Assembly (NCBI GenBank): GCA_002256245.1
Contig: NKIU01000014.1
Coordinates: 1-64,000 of the forward strand
DNA length: 64,000 nucleotides
Source: Pseudorhodobacter sp. PARRP1
GTDB lineage: Bacteria > Pseudomonadota > Alphaproteobacteria > Rhodobacterales > Rhodobacteraceae
Direction of reading: 5' to 3'
Numbering within the stretch: position 1 is the first letter of the stretch; every line of letters starts with the position of its first letter. Positions 25,746-34,994 of this stretch are shown piece by piece. Under the pieces are notes generated by a model, which did not search any database, had not been told where the DNA came from, and saw nothing but the letters and a program-made list of their open reading frames with translations. The translations under genes and the position numbers were made by a program.

Positions 25746-26717
25746 ATGAGCGGACTACTGGCACTTCTGGATGACGTGGCGGCGATTGCCAAAGTGGCTG
25801 CGGCCTCGATCGACGATATCGCGGGCGCTGCCGCCAAAGCCGGGGCGAAAGCTGCCGGGGTGGTGATCGACGATGCCGCCGTGACGCCGAAATATGTGCA
25901 CGGGTTTGAGGCCAAGCGCGAACTGCCCATCATCTACCGCATCGCCAAAGGCTCGTTGAAAAACAAGCTTGTCCTGCTGCTGCCCGGCCTGCTGGCGCTG
26001 GATGCCTTCCTGCCGCAGGTGATCACGCCCCTGCTGATGGTGGGCGGCGCGTATCTGTGTTTTGAGGGGGCCGAGAAGGTCTATCACGCGCTGGTGCCGC
26101 ACAAGGATGCCACGGTCGAGGCTGACCTTGACACCAAAGACCCCGCGCGGCTGGAAGAAGAAAAGGTCGCAGGCGCGATCAAGACCGATTTCATCCTGTC
26201 GGCCGAGATCATGACGATCTCGCTTGCCGCAATTCCCGCAAACGGCTTCTGGATGGATGCCATAACCCTTGCCATCGTCGGCACCCTGATCACCATCGCC
26301 GTCTATGGCGCGGTGGCCTTGATCGTGAAAATGGACGACATCGGCCTGCACATGGCCGCCACCCGCAAGACCGCCGCCGCGCGCGCGTTTGGCCGGGGGC
26401 TTGTCAGCGCCATGCCGAAATTGATGAGCTTTCTGTCCACCGTCGGCACGCTGGCGATGTTGTGGGTGGGCGGCAATATCATCACCCATGGCCTTGATGT
26501 GCTGGGCCTGCACGAGCCCTACGCCACCATCCACCACTGGGCGGTGGCGGCAGGGCAGGCGATCCCGCAAGCCACGGGTCTGGTCGAATGGGCGGTGACG
26601 GCGGCCTGTGATGGCGTGCTGGGGTTGGCCCTTGGTCTTTTGTTGATCCCGATTGCCACCCGCATCATCATCCCCGCATATTCCGCGATCACCGGTGCGA
26701 AAAAGGCCGCGCATTAA
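25746..26717 (+). CDS. DUF808 family (YedI-like) membrane protein
   Basis: A 323-residue inner-membrane protein of the DUF808/YedI family. The N terminus MSGLLALLDDVAAIAKVAAASIDDIAGAAAK (split) is diagnostic: a helical cytoplasmic region with conserved Asp. It continues with VVIDDAAVTPKYVHGF, several membrane segments (LLLPGLLALDAF; ALTLAIVGTLITIAVYGAVAL region) and a KMDDIGLHMA loop. Function is unknown. ATG 25746 follows TGAGG; an upstream in-frame extension is AT-rich promoter sequence. It stands alone on the plus strand, divergent from the second gap gene. Confidence 0.85.
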   Translation: MSGLLALLDDVAAIAKVAAASIDDIAGAAAKAGAKAAGVVIDDAAVTPKYVHGFEAKRELPIIYRIAKGSLKNKLVLLLPGLLALDAFLPQVITPLLMVGGAYLCFEGAEKVYHALVPHKDATVEADLDTKDPARLEEEKVAGAIKTDFILSAEIMTISLAAIPANGFWMDAITLAIVGTLITIAVYGAVALIVKMDDIGLHMAATRKTAAARAFGRGLVSAMPKLMSFLSTVGTLAMLWVGGNIITHGLDVLGLHEPYATIHHWAVAAGQAIPQATGLVEWAVTAACDGVLGLALGLLLIPIATRIIIPAYSAITGAKKAAH

Positions 26718-26729
26718 GCGCGGCCCCCT

Positions 26730-26770
26730 CGAAATTTGAGAAATTTCGTGCCGGATTTTGAGAAAATCCG
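26730..26770. repeat. Twin-hairpin intergenic element, copy 3
   Basis: Hairpin CGAAATTT/AAATTTCG (26730-26748), then CGGATTTT/AAAATCCG (26752-26770), joined by TGC. It begins 12 bp after the DUF808 stop and lies between convergent genes. The joint sequence CGTGCCGGA is identical to copy 1. Confidence 0.6.
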
Positions 26771-26787
26771 CGGTGACCGTAGGGTAG

Positions 26788-26806
26788 GGTGGGGTTTCAC
26801 CCCACC
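26788..26806. terminator. Strong hairpin between DUF808 gene and tkt
   Basis: Perfect 8-bp stem GGTGGGGT/ACCCCACC with a 3-nt loop, 14 bp beyond the tkt stop (minus strand). No T-tract on either side, so it may protect mRNA ends rather than terminate efficiently. A related hairpin (GCGGGGGT/ACCCCCGC) follows grxD at 30362. Confidence 0.5.
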
Positions 26807-26820
26807 GCCCCGGTTTCACA

Positions 26821-28836
26821 TCACAGTAGCGCCTTGACCTTCGCCACAGCATTCTCGGCTGTGATACCGAACTCTTTGTAGAGCCGCTCCATCGGTGCCG
26901 ACGCGCCAAAGCTCGACATGCCCACGAAATTCGCCTTGCCATCGCGGCCACGCTCGCCCAGCAGCCAGCGATCCCAGCCCTGACGCACCCCGGCTTCAAT
27001 CGCCACCCGCACCGGACCCGCAGGCAGCACTTTGCGGCGATAGGCTTCGTCCTGCGCTGCAAACAGCTCCATCGACGGCACCGACACCACGCGGGTGCCA
27101 ATGCCTTCGGCTTGCAGCAGATCGCGGGCTTTCAGCGCGATTTCCACTTCCGAACCCGTCGCCATCAGAATGACCTGACGCTTGCCCTCGGCCTCGGCCA
27201 GCACATAAGCGCCCTTGGCGGTCATGTTGGTGTTGGTATGGGTCTTGCGCACCGTCGGCAGGTTCTGACGGCTGAGTGCCAGCACCGAAGGCGTGGTTTT
27301 CGAGGTAAACGCAATCTCCCAAGCCTCGGCGGTTTCCACCAGATCGGCCGGGCGGAAGACGTAAGTGTTGGGCGTTGCACGGCTGATCGCCAGATGCTCG
27401 ACCGGCTGGTGCGTCGGGCCATCTTCGCCCAAGCCGATGGAATCGTGGGTCATCACATACACCACCGGAATCCCCATCAGCGCTGACAGGCGCATCGCAG
27501 GGCGCGCATAATCGGTGAAGCACATGAAGGTGCCCGAATAGGGCCGCACGCCGCCATGCAGCGCCATGCCGTTCATTGCGGACGCCATGCCATGTTCGCG
27601 GATGCCGTAATAGACATAACGGCCCTTGCGATCCTCAACCCCGAACACGCCCAGATCGGCGGTCTTGGTGTTGTTCGATCCGGTCAGATCGGCCGAGCCG
27701 CCAATGGTTTCCGGCAAGATCGGGTTCACTGCCTGCAAAACCTTTTCCGACGCCGAACGGGTTGCCAACTTGGCCCCTGCTTCCGAAGCCGCCTTCTTCA
27801 CCCCACGAATGATCGCAGGCAGCTTTGCCGGCACATCACCCGCAAAAATCCGCGCGAATTCAGCCTGCTTGGCCGGCGACAGCGCCGCCAGACGTGCATC
27901 CCACGCCGCATGTGCCTCAGCGCCGCGCCGCCCGAACGCCTCCCACTGCGCCTTGATCGCGGCGGGGATCACGAACGGCTCGGACGTCCAGCCATAGGCT
28001 TCCTTGGCCGCCTTCATCTGCGCCGGATCGGTCAAAGCGCCGTGGCCCTTCGATGTGTCCTGCGCCGCATGGCCCAAGGCGATATGGGTCTTGCAATCAA
28101 TCAGCGTCGGCTTGTCGGATTTCTTCGCCGCCGTCAGCGCGCGGTCGATATCCACCGGATCATGGCCATCGCAATGCAGCACGTTCCAACCAGAGGCCGC
28201 AAACCGCGCCCGCTGGTCGGTGATATCCGACATCGACACTTTGCCATCAATCGTGATGCCGTTGTTGTCCCACATCACGATCAGGCGGCTTAGCTGCAAT
28301 TTGCCAGCCAGACCAATGGCTTCCTGGCTCACACCCTCCATCAGACAGCCGTCGCCCGCGATCACATAAGTGTAGTGGTCGCAAATCTTCGCCCCCCACC
28401 GCGCGCGCAGGTTTTCCTCGGCAATCGCAAAGCCCACCGAATTGGCAATGCCCTGACCCAGCGGCCCGGTGGTGGTTTCCACCCCCGCCACATGGCCATA
28501 TTCCGGATGCCCCGCCGTGATCGCGCCCCACTGGCGGAAGTTCTTGATCTGCGCCAGCGTCATATCGGCGTAGCCTGTCAGATACAGCAGGCTATAGATC
28601 AGCATCGAGCCATGGCCCGCCGACAGGATGAACCGGTCACGATCCGCCCAACGCGGCGCTTTGGGATCAAACTTCAGGTGCTTTTCGAACAACACGGTGG
28701 CCACATCCGCCATACCCATCGGCATCCCGGAATGGCCCGAGTTGGCGGCGGCAACGGCGTCCAAAGTCAGCGTGCGAATGGCGGCGGCGCGCATCCAATG
28801 GTCAGGGTGAGCGGTGCGAAGCGTCTGGATATCCAA
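26821..28836 (-). CDS. tkt: Transketolase
   Basis: A 671-residue transketolase, the thiamine-diphosphate enzyme moving two-carbon units in the pentose phosphate (and, if present, Calvin) pathway. Motifs are [15 protein letters not shown], the ThDP-binding [13 protein letters not shown]...[23 protein letters not shown] with the catalytic Glu, and [13 protein letters not shown]. The start is probably TTG 28836 (AGGAC upstream, product begins [14 protein letters not shown]), giving the usual family length; upstream frame contains no family sequence. It is the only gene of its transcription unit visible here. Confidence 0.93.
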   Translation of the reverse strand: MDIQTLRTAHPDHWMRAAAIRTLTLDAVAAANSGHSGMPMGMADVATVLFEKHLKFDPKAPRWADRDRFILSAGHGSMLIYSLLYLTGYADMTLAQIKNFRQWGAITAGHPEYGHVAGVETTTGPLGQGIANSVGFAIAEENLRARWGAKICDHYTYVIAGDGCLMEGVSQEAIGLAGKLQLSRLIVMWDNNGITIDGKVSMSDITDQRARFAASGWNVLHCDGHDPVDIDRALTAAKKSDKPTLIDCKTHIALGHAAQDTSKGHGALTDPAQMKAAKEAYGWTSEPFVIPAAIKAQWEAFGRRGAEAHAAWDARLAALSPAKQAEFARIFAGDVPAKLPAIIRGVKKAASEAGAKLATRSASEKVLQAVNPILPETIGGSADLTGSNNTKTADLGVFGVEDRKGRYVYYGIREHGMASAMNGMALHGGVRPYSGTFMCFTDYARPAMRLSALMGIPVVYVMTHDSIGLGEDGPTHQPVEHLAISRATPNTYVFRPADLVETAEAWEIAFTSKTTPSVLALSRQNLPTVRKTHTNTNMTAKGAYVLAEAEGKRQVILMATGSEVEIALKARDLLQAEGIGTRVVSVPSMELFAAQDEAYRRKVLPAGPVRVAIEAGVRQGWDRWLLGERGRDGKANFVGMSSFGASAPMERLYKEFGITAENAVAKVKALL

Positions 28837-29047
28837 GGCTGATGTCCTGTCAATGAAATTGGGGTGGGCTGAAAGCTGCATAACAGCCCGTGCGGCAAGA
28901 TCAAGCGCGCCCCGCAAGGCCTTGGACGCAAAAGACAAGACGGCCCCGCGCCAAGCCGCTAAGATCAACCCAAACGCTGGCTTTGCCGATTCGCAAGATG
29001 CATATGGGTAGGCACAGCCCGCAAGAAACAGAAAGGGCATAAGACCC

Positions 29048-29557
29048 ATGCAGGATATCGCAGAGCTGGAGCGGCGCATCACCGCAGCCATGGACCGCAT
29101 CGGGCGCGGGGTCGAAAGCCTTGCCGCCGCCGTGCCGATGCCATCGGACAATCCCACCGCCATGCTGCCCGAAAGCGATTTCGCGGCCCTGAACGAACAG
29201 CTTGACGAAGAACGCATGCTCAACGCGCAACTGCAAGAACGCCTGCGCGCGGTGCATCAGAAGGATGAGGCTGCAAAAACCGCCCTCACCGATCAGATTT
29301 CCGCGCTGAACGCGCAAGTCGCAGCACAAGCTGACGAGTTGGAGCTTTTGCGCGCCAGCACCGCGGCCCTCAACGCAGAACTCGCAGCCCTGCGCGATGT
29401 GGCAGAATTGGGTGTGACCGAACCCGAACACATCAACCACGCCATGCTGACCGAACTGGACGCCCTGCGCGCCGCCCGCGCCGCCGAGGCCGAGGAGTTG
29501 TCCGAAATCATCGCAGCCCTGAACCCGCTGATCGAGGAGGCCGCCGCCAATGCCTGA
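29048..29557 (+). CDS. Coiled-coil protein encoded before ZapA (ZauP-like candidate)
   Basis: A 169-residue acidic, almost wholly helical protein. It starts with [26 protein letters not shown], has a short Pro-containing linker, then a continuous heptad-rich coiled coil (residues ~40-165, e.g. [20 protein letters not shown]). Its 3' end overlaps zapA by 8 nt, so the two are translationally coupled. In Caulobacter a ZapA partner with a coiled coil (ZauP) is encoded with zapA and tightens the FtsZ ring; position and shape suggest this is the equivalent. Sequence homology was not tested. Confidence 0.65.
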   Translation: MQDIAELERRITAAMDRIGRGVESLAAAVPMPSDNPTAMLPESDFAALNEQLDEERMLNAQLQERLRAVHQKDEAAKTALTDQISALNAQVAAQADELELLRASTAALNAELAALRDVAELGVTEPEHINHAMLTELDALRAARAAEAEELSEIIAALNPLIEEAAANA

Positions 29558-29921
29558 TATCGAAATCGCCATCGGTGGGCGCAACTTCACCGTCTCCTGC
29601 CAACCCGGCGAGGAGCATTTCCTGCGCGGTGCCGCCGCTATGCTCGATGCCGAAGCAGCCCCTTTGGTGGCACAAATGGGCCGCCTGCCAGAATCGCGGA
29701 TGCTGTTGATGGCGGGCCTGATGCTTGCCGACAAGACCGCCGCGATCGAGGATGAAAACCGCCAGCTGAAACTGAAACTGGCCGAAATCGAATCCCGCCC
29801 ACAGCCCGAGCGCGAGAAAATTGAGGTCGCCGTGGTCCCGCCCGGCCTGCGCGAAACCCTCGCCGAAATCGCCGCCCGCGCCGAAGCCATGGCCGCTTCC
29901 GTCGAGGATCGTCTGCAATGA
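29550..29921 (+). CDS. zapA: Cell division protein ZapA
   Basis: A 123-residue ZapA-like FtsZ-ring-associated protein. IEIAIGGRNFTVSCQPGEEHFL is the beta-rich N-terminal domain, MLLMAGLMLADKTAAIEDENRQLKLKLAEIE the long dimerising helix. It would crosslink FtsZ filaments in the cytoplasm. It overlaps the preceding coiled-coil gene by 8 nt and the following lipoprotein gene by 4 nt (ATGA), making a tight three-gene operon. Confidence 0.88.
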   Translation: MPDIEIAIGGRNFTVSCQPGEEHFLRGAAAMLDAEAAPLVAQMGRLPESRMLLMAGLMLADKTAAIEDENRQLKLKLAEIESRPQPEREKIEVAVVPPGLRETLAEIAARAEAMAASVEDRLQ

Positions 29922-30292
29922 TGCGTAAATCCGCCCCGCGCCCGACCAAGATCCTGGCCGCCGTCACCATCGCCGCGCTGACACTGACCGCCTGCACCCC
30001 CGAGCAGGCGCCGCTCCCCGTGGCCTCTGATGGCACCACGCAATACCTCTGCGCCGATGGCACCGTCATTCCCGTGCTGCAAGGCACCGATGGCAACATC
30101 CGGGTCACGGTTCAGGGTGAAAACTACAACCTGCTCGCCGAAGAAGCTGCCTCCGGTGCCCGCTATGGCTGGCCGTCCGATGGCTCCAACTACGTCTGGT
30201 GGACCAAGGGCGACACTGGCACGCTCTACTGGAAAGACGGCACCAAGGGCGGCAAGGAAACCGTGCTGCACGCCGATTGCAAAGCAAAATAG
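29918..30292 (+). CDS. MliC-family lipoprotein (C-type lysozyme inhibitor-like)
   Basis: A 124-residue lipoprotein: signal segment ILAAVTIAALTLTAC with lipobox LTAC, then a small beta domain with YLCADGTVIPV, GENYNLL, SGARYGWPSDGSNYVWWTKGD and a C-terminal Cys (HADCKAK). This matches MliC/PliC-type membrane-bound lysozyme inhibitors, including the paired cysteines and the SGARY motif. It presumably faces the periplasm on an outer- or inner-membrane anchor. Coupled to zapA by ATGA overlap; the link to cell division, if any, is unknown. Confidence 0.8.
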   Translation: MMRKSAPRPTKILAAVTIAALTLTACTPEQAPLPVASDGTTQYLCADGTVIPVLQGTDGNIRVTVQGENYNLLAEEAASGARYGWPSDGSNYVWWTKGDTGTLYWKDGTKGGKETVLHADCKAK

Positions 30293-30361
30293 TCAAACGC
30301 CAAACTGCACGGCATTTGATTAAAATTTGCTTTCATCTGTTCATAAATATCCCACGGGGGT

Positions 30362-30382
30362 GCGGGGGTGTGAAACCCCCGC
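30362..30382. terminator. Hairpin downstream of grxD
   Basis: GCGGGGGT/ACCCCCGC stem with 5-nt loop, 26 bp beyond the grxD stop (minus strand) and 70 bp beyond the MliC stop (plus strand). No clear T-tract, so 3'-end protection or weak termination is likely. Confidence 0.5.
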
Positions 30383-30407
30383 TCCGACAGCTCAACCCGC
30401 GCCGTCC

Positions 30408-30773
30408 TCAGCCAGCGTTGGCTTCGCGGATCTTGTCCGCCGCCGCCTTGTCAAACGCCACGCCATTGGCCTCCAGCAGTGCATCCAACTCGCCCGAAAG
30501 CGTCATCTCGATGGCAATATCGCAGCCGCCAACAAACTCGCCCTTGACGTAAAGCTGCGGAATCGTTGGCCAATCCGAGAATTCCTTGATCCCCTGCCGG
30601 ATTTCCGCATCCGCCAGCACGTTCACATCGGCATAGTCCACGCCAAGGTAATTCAAAATCCCCGCCACTTTCGACGAGAACCCGCACTGCGGCATCAACT
30701 TGTTGCCCTTCATGAACAACACCACATCATTCTTCGTCACAGTGTCTTTGATCGTTTCAAGAGCGTTTGACAT
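30408..30773 (-). CDS. grxD: Monothiol glutaredoxin Grx4/GrxD
   Basis: A 121-residue monothiol glutaredoxin with active site CGFS (Cys30), glutathione-binding [19 protein letters not shown] and a typical length of ~110-120. Such proteins bind [2Fe-2S] with glutathione and work with BolA in iron-sulfur trafficking. bolA is encoded just upstream on the same strand, with a 58-residue overlapping frame between them. ATG 30773 has GGGAAACGCT upstream; the longer frame to 30878 is not part of the family. Confidence 0.93.
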   Translation of the reverse strand: MSNALETIKDTVTKNDVVLFMKGNKLMPQCGFSSKVAGILNYLGVDYADVNVLADAEIRQGIKEFSDWPTIPQLYVKGEFVGGCDIAIEMTLSGELDALLEANGVAFDKAAADKIREANAG

Positions 30774-30933
30774 AGCGTTTCCCTTTCCTCGCGCGCGCTT
30801 TGGCGCGGGTTTTAGTCTGTTTTGCTTTCGCGGTTTCGCTGCTTCCAGAAGACCCGCTAAAAATCGACGACAACACATCGGTGATCAGATCACCCACCCA
30901 GTCCACCGCCCCATGACAGGCCGCTGAAATCAC
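30757..30933 (-). CDS. Small basic protein candidate between bolA and grxD
   Basis: A 58-residue frame: GTG 30933 overlaps the bolA stop as GTGA, and its TGA lies 17 nt inside the grxD start region, so it bridges the two genes without a gap. The product begins [20 protein letters not shown] (one amphipathic or membrane-proximal helix), has a Ser/Gly linker, then a strongly basic tail ([18 protein letters not shown]). Overlaps at both ends are what coupled genes show; chance is still possible because no homolog was checked. A nucleic-acid-binding or ribosome-associated role would fit the basic tail. Confidence 0.45.
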   Translation of the reverse strand: MISAACHGAVDWVGDLITDVLSSIFSGSSGSSETAKAKQTKTRAKARARKGKRYVKRS

Positions 30934-31166
30934 TCCGGCGCCTTGGTCGTCAACGCCAGCGCGTGCAGCGCGCCCGCAGGCCCGTCCATCTTGCCCTTCA
31001 AACTGGCGTAAACCGCGCGCTGTTGCTGCACCCGGTTCATGCCCTTGAAGCTGGCGTCAATCACCTCGGCCGAAAAATGCGCGCCGTCGTCGCCCTGCAC
31101 GGTGATCTTGGCGGCAGGAAACGCCGCGCGGATCAAGGCTTCAATTTCATGGGCTTCGATCGCCAT
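30930..31166 (-). CDS. bolA: BolA family protein
   Basis: A 78-residue BolA/IbaG-type protein: IEALIRAAFPAAKITVQGDDGAHFSAEVI, then FKGMNRVQQQRAVYASL and a C-terminal [11 protein letters not shown]. The RVxxHR-like segment is RVQQQR here, and the conserved C-terminal His is present in LHAL. It should partner with the monothiol glutaredoxin encoded downstream to handle [2Fe-2S] clusters. ATG 31166 is preceded by CAGGAG. Confidence 0.9.
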   Translation of the reverse strand: MAIEAHEIEALIRAAFPAAKITVQGDDGAHFSAEVIDASFKGMNRVQQQRAVYASLKGKMDGPAGALHALALTTKAPE

Positions 31167-31229
31167 TGCGCACTCCTGATTATCTCGCGCCAAATGTAAG
31201 CCCGCCACCGATGCGCTGCAAGGGGCCAA

Positions 31230-31709
31230 TCAGCCCGCCCATTCATCCCGCATCATGCCATACAGCATCAAATCCACCACCCGCCCCAACGCAGGCCGAT
31301 ACCAATGCCCGCGCAAGCGTCCCTCCAAGGTGAACCCGGCGCGCACATAAGCCGCCTGCGCCCGCAAATTCTCGCCCGAAGCATCCAGCCACAACCGCTG
31401 CGCCCCCAGATCGGAAAAGGCAAAATCAATCATCGCGCGCAAAAACGCCTGACCCTCACCGCGCCCGGCCTGATCCAGCGCCAACCTGCGCAACTCCACC
31501 ACACCCGCACCATCCTGCGGCACGGCGTAAAGCGCAAAACCACGCGGGCCGTGATCGTCTTGCCAGATCAACAACCGCGCCGCCGGATCGGTCAGATAGC
31601 CCGCAAGCTTGGCCTCATCGTCATCGGTGATGAATGGCGCATACTCTGCGCGGCCCGCAAGACTGCGGATAAAGCCGAAATCGGCAGGCAGGGCAGGGCG
31701 CAGCCTCAT
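31230..31709 (-). CDS. GNAT-family N-acetyltransferase
   Basis: A 159-residue GNAT protein starting MRLRPALPADFGFIRSL. Acetyl-CoA-binding motif A is at GRGEGQAFLRAMIDFAF (Q/RxxGxG/A-like), and motif B at LWLDASGENLRAQAAYVRAGFTLEGRLRG. It may acetylate a small molecule, an antibiotic-like amine or a protein N terminus; substrate unreadable. ATG 31709 overlaps the stop of the upstream GNAT gene as ATGA, so both GNATs and purL form one operon. Confidence 0.82.
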   Translation of the reverse strand: MRLRPALPADFGFIRSLAGRAEYAPFITDDDEAKLAGYLTDPAARLLIWQDDHGPRGFALYAVPQDGAGVVELRRLALDQAGRGEGQAFLRAMIDFAFSDLGAQRLWLDASGENLRAQAAYVRAGFTLEGRLRGHWYRPALGRVVDLMLYGMMRDEWAG

Positions 31710-32155
31710 GGCCGCCAATCCCGCGCAAGGATGGCCATAAAAATGCAATCCGCCCATTCACCATCGGGGCGCTGCCAGCATTCCCGCATCACACCTTCGC
31801 GGACAAAACCTGTGGATTCAAACAGATGCAGCGCCCTTGCGTTGTCATAGGTCGTGTCCAACCCCAGCCGATGGCCGCCAAGCACCGTGAACACCTGCGC
31901 CTGCACCGCCCGCACCAAGGCGCGCCCTTGGCCGGGCTTCGTCGAGACAACCGCCGCCAGACTGAACACCCCCGGATGCCAGCGCTTCAGCGCCGCAAAG
32001 CCTGCAACCGCGCCCTGCAACTGCCACACAAACAGCAGCCCCGCCTGCGCCGCCGCTGCGATTTGCAGCGGCTCTGGCGGGTCAATGTCGCGTTCTTCTG
32101 CCAGCCAAAGCGCCTCGATCCCTGCCAGGTCTTCTGCCGTGGCTGGCCGCAGCAT
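31706..32155 (-). CDS. Second GNAT-family N-acetyltransferase
   Basis: A 149-residue GNAT protein: [17 protein letters not shown], central VVSTKPGQGRALVRAVQAQVF (acetyl-CoA loop) and NARALHLFESTGFVREGVMREC (motif B). Start: ATG 32155 overlaps the purL stop by one base (TGATG); GTG 32158 would also overlap it. Substrate unknown. It is only distantly similar to the following GNAT, so a recent duplication is unlikely. Confidence 0.82.
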   Translation of the reverse strand: MLRPATAEDLAGIEALWLAEERDIDPPEPLQIAAAAQAGLLFVWQLQGAVAGFAALKRWHPGVFSLAAVVSTKPGQGRALVRAVQAQVFTVLGGHRLGLDTTYDNARALHLFESTGFVREGVMRECWQRPDGEWADCIFMAILARDWRP

Positions 32156-34314
32156 CACCCGACCGCCTTCTCGAACGCCCCACGGTAGAGGTTCGACAAT
32201 TCCGCCAGGCTGGCCCGGTCAGCACCGAAATCGACGACATCGCCGCCAAACACCCCGACGCGCGCCACCGGGGCACCTGCCGCTTTGCCCGCCGCTTCCA
32301 GTGCTGCCACATCTGCGGCGGCCACCGCCACCAGATAGCGCGCCTGATCCTCGCCAAACAGCGCGGCCACATCGCCCGCATTCAGCGTCACACCCAAACC
32401 GGCACCCTCGGCCATCTCAAACGCCGCCAGCGCCAGCCCGCCATCGGCGAGATCGGTGCAGGCCCGCAGCACCTTGCGGTTTGCCAGAATGAAATCGCCG
32501 CTCGCGCGCTCGGCCGCGAGGTCCACCCGCGGCGCATCGCCCGCCTCAATCCCGAACGCCTCCGCGAGCAAAGCCGACTGCCCCAGATGCCCAAACGTCT
32601 CGCCAACCACCAGCGCAATGTCACCCGCAACCGGACGCCCTGCGATCAAATCATCGACCGAGGCCAAAATCCCCACCGCCCCAATCGTCGGCGTCGGCAG
32701 AATGCCCGAACCATCCGTCTCATTATACAAAGACACATTGCCCGACACGATCGGCATATCCAGCGCCGCCACAGCCGCGCCGATGCCCTTGATCGCCCCC
32801 ACCATCTGCCCCATGATCTCGGGCTTTTCCGGGTTACCGAAGTTCAGATTGTCTGTCGTGGCCAAAGGCTTGGCCCCGACAGCGATCAAATTCCGATACG
32901 CCTCCGCCACCGCCTGCTTGCCACCCTCAAACGGGTTCGCCTTGACATAGCGCGGCGTCACATCGGACGTGAACGCCAGCGCCTTGCCCGTGCCATGCAC
33001 CCGCACCACGCCCGCACCAGCCCCCGGCGCCACCACCGTATCGGCGCCAACCATGCTGTCATATTGCTCGTAAACCCAAGCCTTCTGCGCATAGTTCGGG
33101 CTGCCAATCAGCGCCCGCAGCCCCGCAATCGCGCCAATCACAGGCACCTCGCCCAAGGCCGCTGCCGCAGGCGTTTCCACCCAAGGCCGATCATATTCCG
33201 GGGCCGACGACGAAAGCTTCGACAAAGGCAGATCGGCCTTCACCTCATTGCCATGCAGGATCAAAAACCGATCTTCCGGGATCGTCTCGCCGACAATCGC
33301 GAAATCCAGATCCCACTTCACGAAAATCGCCCGCGCTACGTCTTCCAGTTCCGGCTTCAGAACCATCAGCATCCGTTCCTGAGACTCCGACAGCATCATC
33401 TCATACGCCGTCATATTGGTCTCACGCTGCGGCACGTCATCCAGTTGCAGCTTGATCCCCAAACCGCCCTTGTCGCCCATCTCGACCGCCGAACATGTCA
33501 GCCCCGCAGCCCCCATATCCTGAATCGAAATCACGGCACCCGAGGCCATCAACTCCAGACACGCCTCCAACAGCCGCTTTTCGGTGAAGGGGTCGCCAAC
33601 CTGCACGGTGGGGCGCTTTTCCTCAATCGTGTCGTCGAACTCGGCGCTCGCCATCGTCGCCCCGCCAACGCCATCGCGGCCCGTCTTGGCACCCAGATAC
33701 ACCACCGGCATCCCCACGCCCGACGCCACCGAGTAGAAAATCTTGTCGGCATCGGCCAAGCCCGCCGCAAACGCATTCACCAGACAGTTGCCGTTATAAG
33801 ACTTATGGAAGCGCACCTCGCCGCCCACAGTCGGCACGCCAAACGCGTTGCCATAAGACCCGACGCCTTCCACCACGCCCTTCACCAGATACGCAGTCTT
33901 CGGATGGCTCGGCACCCCAAACGACAGCGAGTTCATCGCCGCAATCGGCCGCGCGCCCATGGTGAACACGTCGCGCAAAATCCCGCCCACGCCGGTCGCA
34001 GCGCCCTGATGCGGCTCGATATAGCTGGGGTGGTTATGCGACTCCATCTTGAAGATCACCGCTTGCCCGTCGCCAATATCCACGACGCCCGCATTCTCGC
34101 CCGGCCCGCAAATCACCTGCGGCCCCGTCGTCGGCAGGGTGCGCAGCCAGCGCTTTGACGACTTATACGAACAATGCTCGTTCCACATCGCAGAGAAAAT
34201 CCCCAACTCGGTGAACGTAGGCTCGCGGCCGATGATCTCCAGCAGCCGCGCATACTCGTCCGGCTTCATGCCATGCTTTGCGATCAGATCAGGCGTGATG
34301 GCTGGCTCGGTCAT
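32155..34314 (-). CDS. purL: Phosphoribosylformylglycinamidine synthase subunit PurL
   Basis: A 719-residue small-type PurL (ATP-binding subunit used with PurS and PurQ) of de novo purine synthesis. N-terminal [32 protein letters not shown] is diagnostic; [29 protein letters not shown] holds catalytic and Mg-ATP residues, and LSESQERML and NVSLYNET appear later. PurS and PurQ are not in the window. ATG 34314 has CGGGGAA upstream. Downstream GNAT genes overlap it, an association without obvious metabolic logic. Confidence 0.95.
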   Translation of the reverse strand: MTEPAITPDLIAKHGMKPDEYARLLEIIGREPTFTELGIFSAMWNEHCSYKSSKRWLRTLPTTGPQVICGPGENAGVVDIGDGQAVIFKMESHNHPSYIEPHQGAATGVGGILRDVFTMGARPIAAMNSLSFGVPSHPKTAYLVKGVVEGVGSYGNAFGVPTVGGEVRFHKSYNGNCLVNAFAAGLADADKIFYSVASGVGMPVVYLGAKTGRDGVGGATMASAEFDDTIEEKRPTVQVGDPFTEKRLLEACLELMASGAVISIQDMGAAGLTCSAVEMGDKGGLGIKLQLDDVPQRETNMTAYEMMLSESQERMLMVLKPELEDVARAIFVKWDLDFAIVGETIPEDRFLILHGNEVKADLPLSKLSSSAPEYDRPWVETPAAAALGEVPVIGAIAGLRALIGSPNYAQKAWVYEQYDSMVGADTVVAPGAGAGVVRVHGTGKALAFTSDVTPRYVKANPFEGGKQAVAEAYRNLIAVGAKPLATTDNLNFGNPEKPEIMGQMVGAIKGIGAAVAALDMPIVSGNVSLYNETDGSGILPTPTIGAVGILASVDDLIAGRPVAGDIALVVGETFGHLGQSALLAEAFGIEAGDAPRVDLAAERASGDFILANRKVLRACTDLADGGLALAAFEMAEGAGLGVTLNAGDVAALFGEDQARYLVAVAAADVAALEAAGKAAGAPVARVGVFGGDVVDFGADRASLAELSNLYRGAFEKAVG

Positions 34315-34570
34315 GCTATTCCCCGGATATATGGAAGTTGCGGGCGTCATAGGCCAAGCGGGCCAACAGGGGAAGGCCCGGGGCCAGTTTCGCGCAATTA
34401 TTTCGCGCTGTTCCGGCACATCGGCCATCCGCGCACCGAAGCTTTCCCGAATCGCCGGGCCTCTGCCCTGCACGCTGCCCGCCGCAAATCTGCGCGCCGC
34501 AGCATTCTTCGCCAAACCCGCCGAAAAACTGCTTGAAGCGCGGGCAGTTGACAAAAACCGCGCCGAATCC

Positions 34571-34598
34571 AAAAAAAAGGCCGAGCTTTCGCTCGGCC
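34571..34598 (-). terminator. Strong intrinsic terminator, minus strand
   Basis: GGCCGAGC/GCTCGGCC stem (34579-34598) followed on the minus strand by eight T. It is far from any minus-strand gene stop, so it must end a separate short transcript that starts upstream (higher coordinates). Confidence 0.85.
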
Positions 34599-34748
34599 AA
34601 GTCCAACAGGGAGGTATGAAGCAACAAGAGCGAACTCAACCGCTGCTTCAAGGCGGTATGTATACCTATGGCCGAATTGCCTCAATAAAGAACAGGCTGC
34701 AACCGCAGCATTGCCGCCATGCGCGAAACGCATAGCTTTGACCGGGCG
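34571..34748 (-). ncRNA. Candidate structured small RNA ending at an orphan terminator
   Basis: About 175 nt on the minus strand ending in the terminator at 34571-34598. Within it I see serial hairpins: ATGCG-TTTCG-CGCAT, GCTGC-GGTT-GCAGC, GGTAT-AC-ATACC, and a longer one with arms GAAGCA/TGCTTC and inner GAG-TTCG-CTC. A possible promoter is TCGACC-18 bp-TACAAA just upstream. The family could not be identified (not tRNA, not SRP, not RNase P by the motifs I know; 6S-like only in size). The 5' end is a guess. Confidence 0.45.
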
Positions 34749-34754
34749 GTCAAA
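34737..34754. promoter_or_regulatory. Inverted repeat at the putative small-RNA promoter
   Basis: TTTGACCG-GG-CGGTCAAA, perfect 8-bp arms with a 2-nt centre. It would overlap the transcription start of the candidate RNA and could be an operator for a dimeric (TetR/GntR-like) repressor or a 5' hairpin. Confidence 0.4.
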
Positions 34755-34994
34755 TTTTGTAGCGCGGCGATTTGGGTTGGGTCGATTGCGGCTATACCCG
34801 TGGCGCACAAGCGTCTGGCATCTGGGCTTTGCCGCCCATGACCGCCCCACCTCAACAAGCGCGACATAATTTTGCCCTGCCGTGGCGTTATCCCGGCGGC
34901 GCGGTCTTAATCGGCGATCCGTCGAACCGGGCCAGTTAATGAAATGGGCCAGTCAATGAAATGGGCAAACCCGCGCGGTTGGGCTGAACGTAGA

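Larger units (their letters stand above)
34315..34994. other. 680-bp gene-poor region upstream of purL
   Basis: No protein gene is supported. The part nearest purL should contain its promoter. The middle holds a strong minus-strand terminator (34571-34598) with a structured sequence upstream of it that I call a candidate small RNA. Frames crossing this area on the minus strand (e.g. 34398-34850) read straight through the terminator stem and T8 tract, which argues against coding. Confidence 0.5.

Noticed and set aside
34398-34850. 150-codon minus-strand frame upstream of purL
   Set aside because: It reads through an intrinsic terminator stem and its T8 tract (translating as GRAKARPFF); structured RNA is the better explanation.
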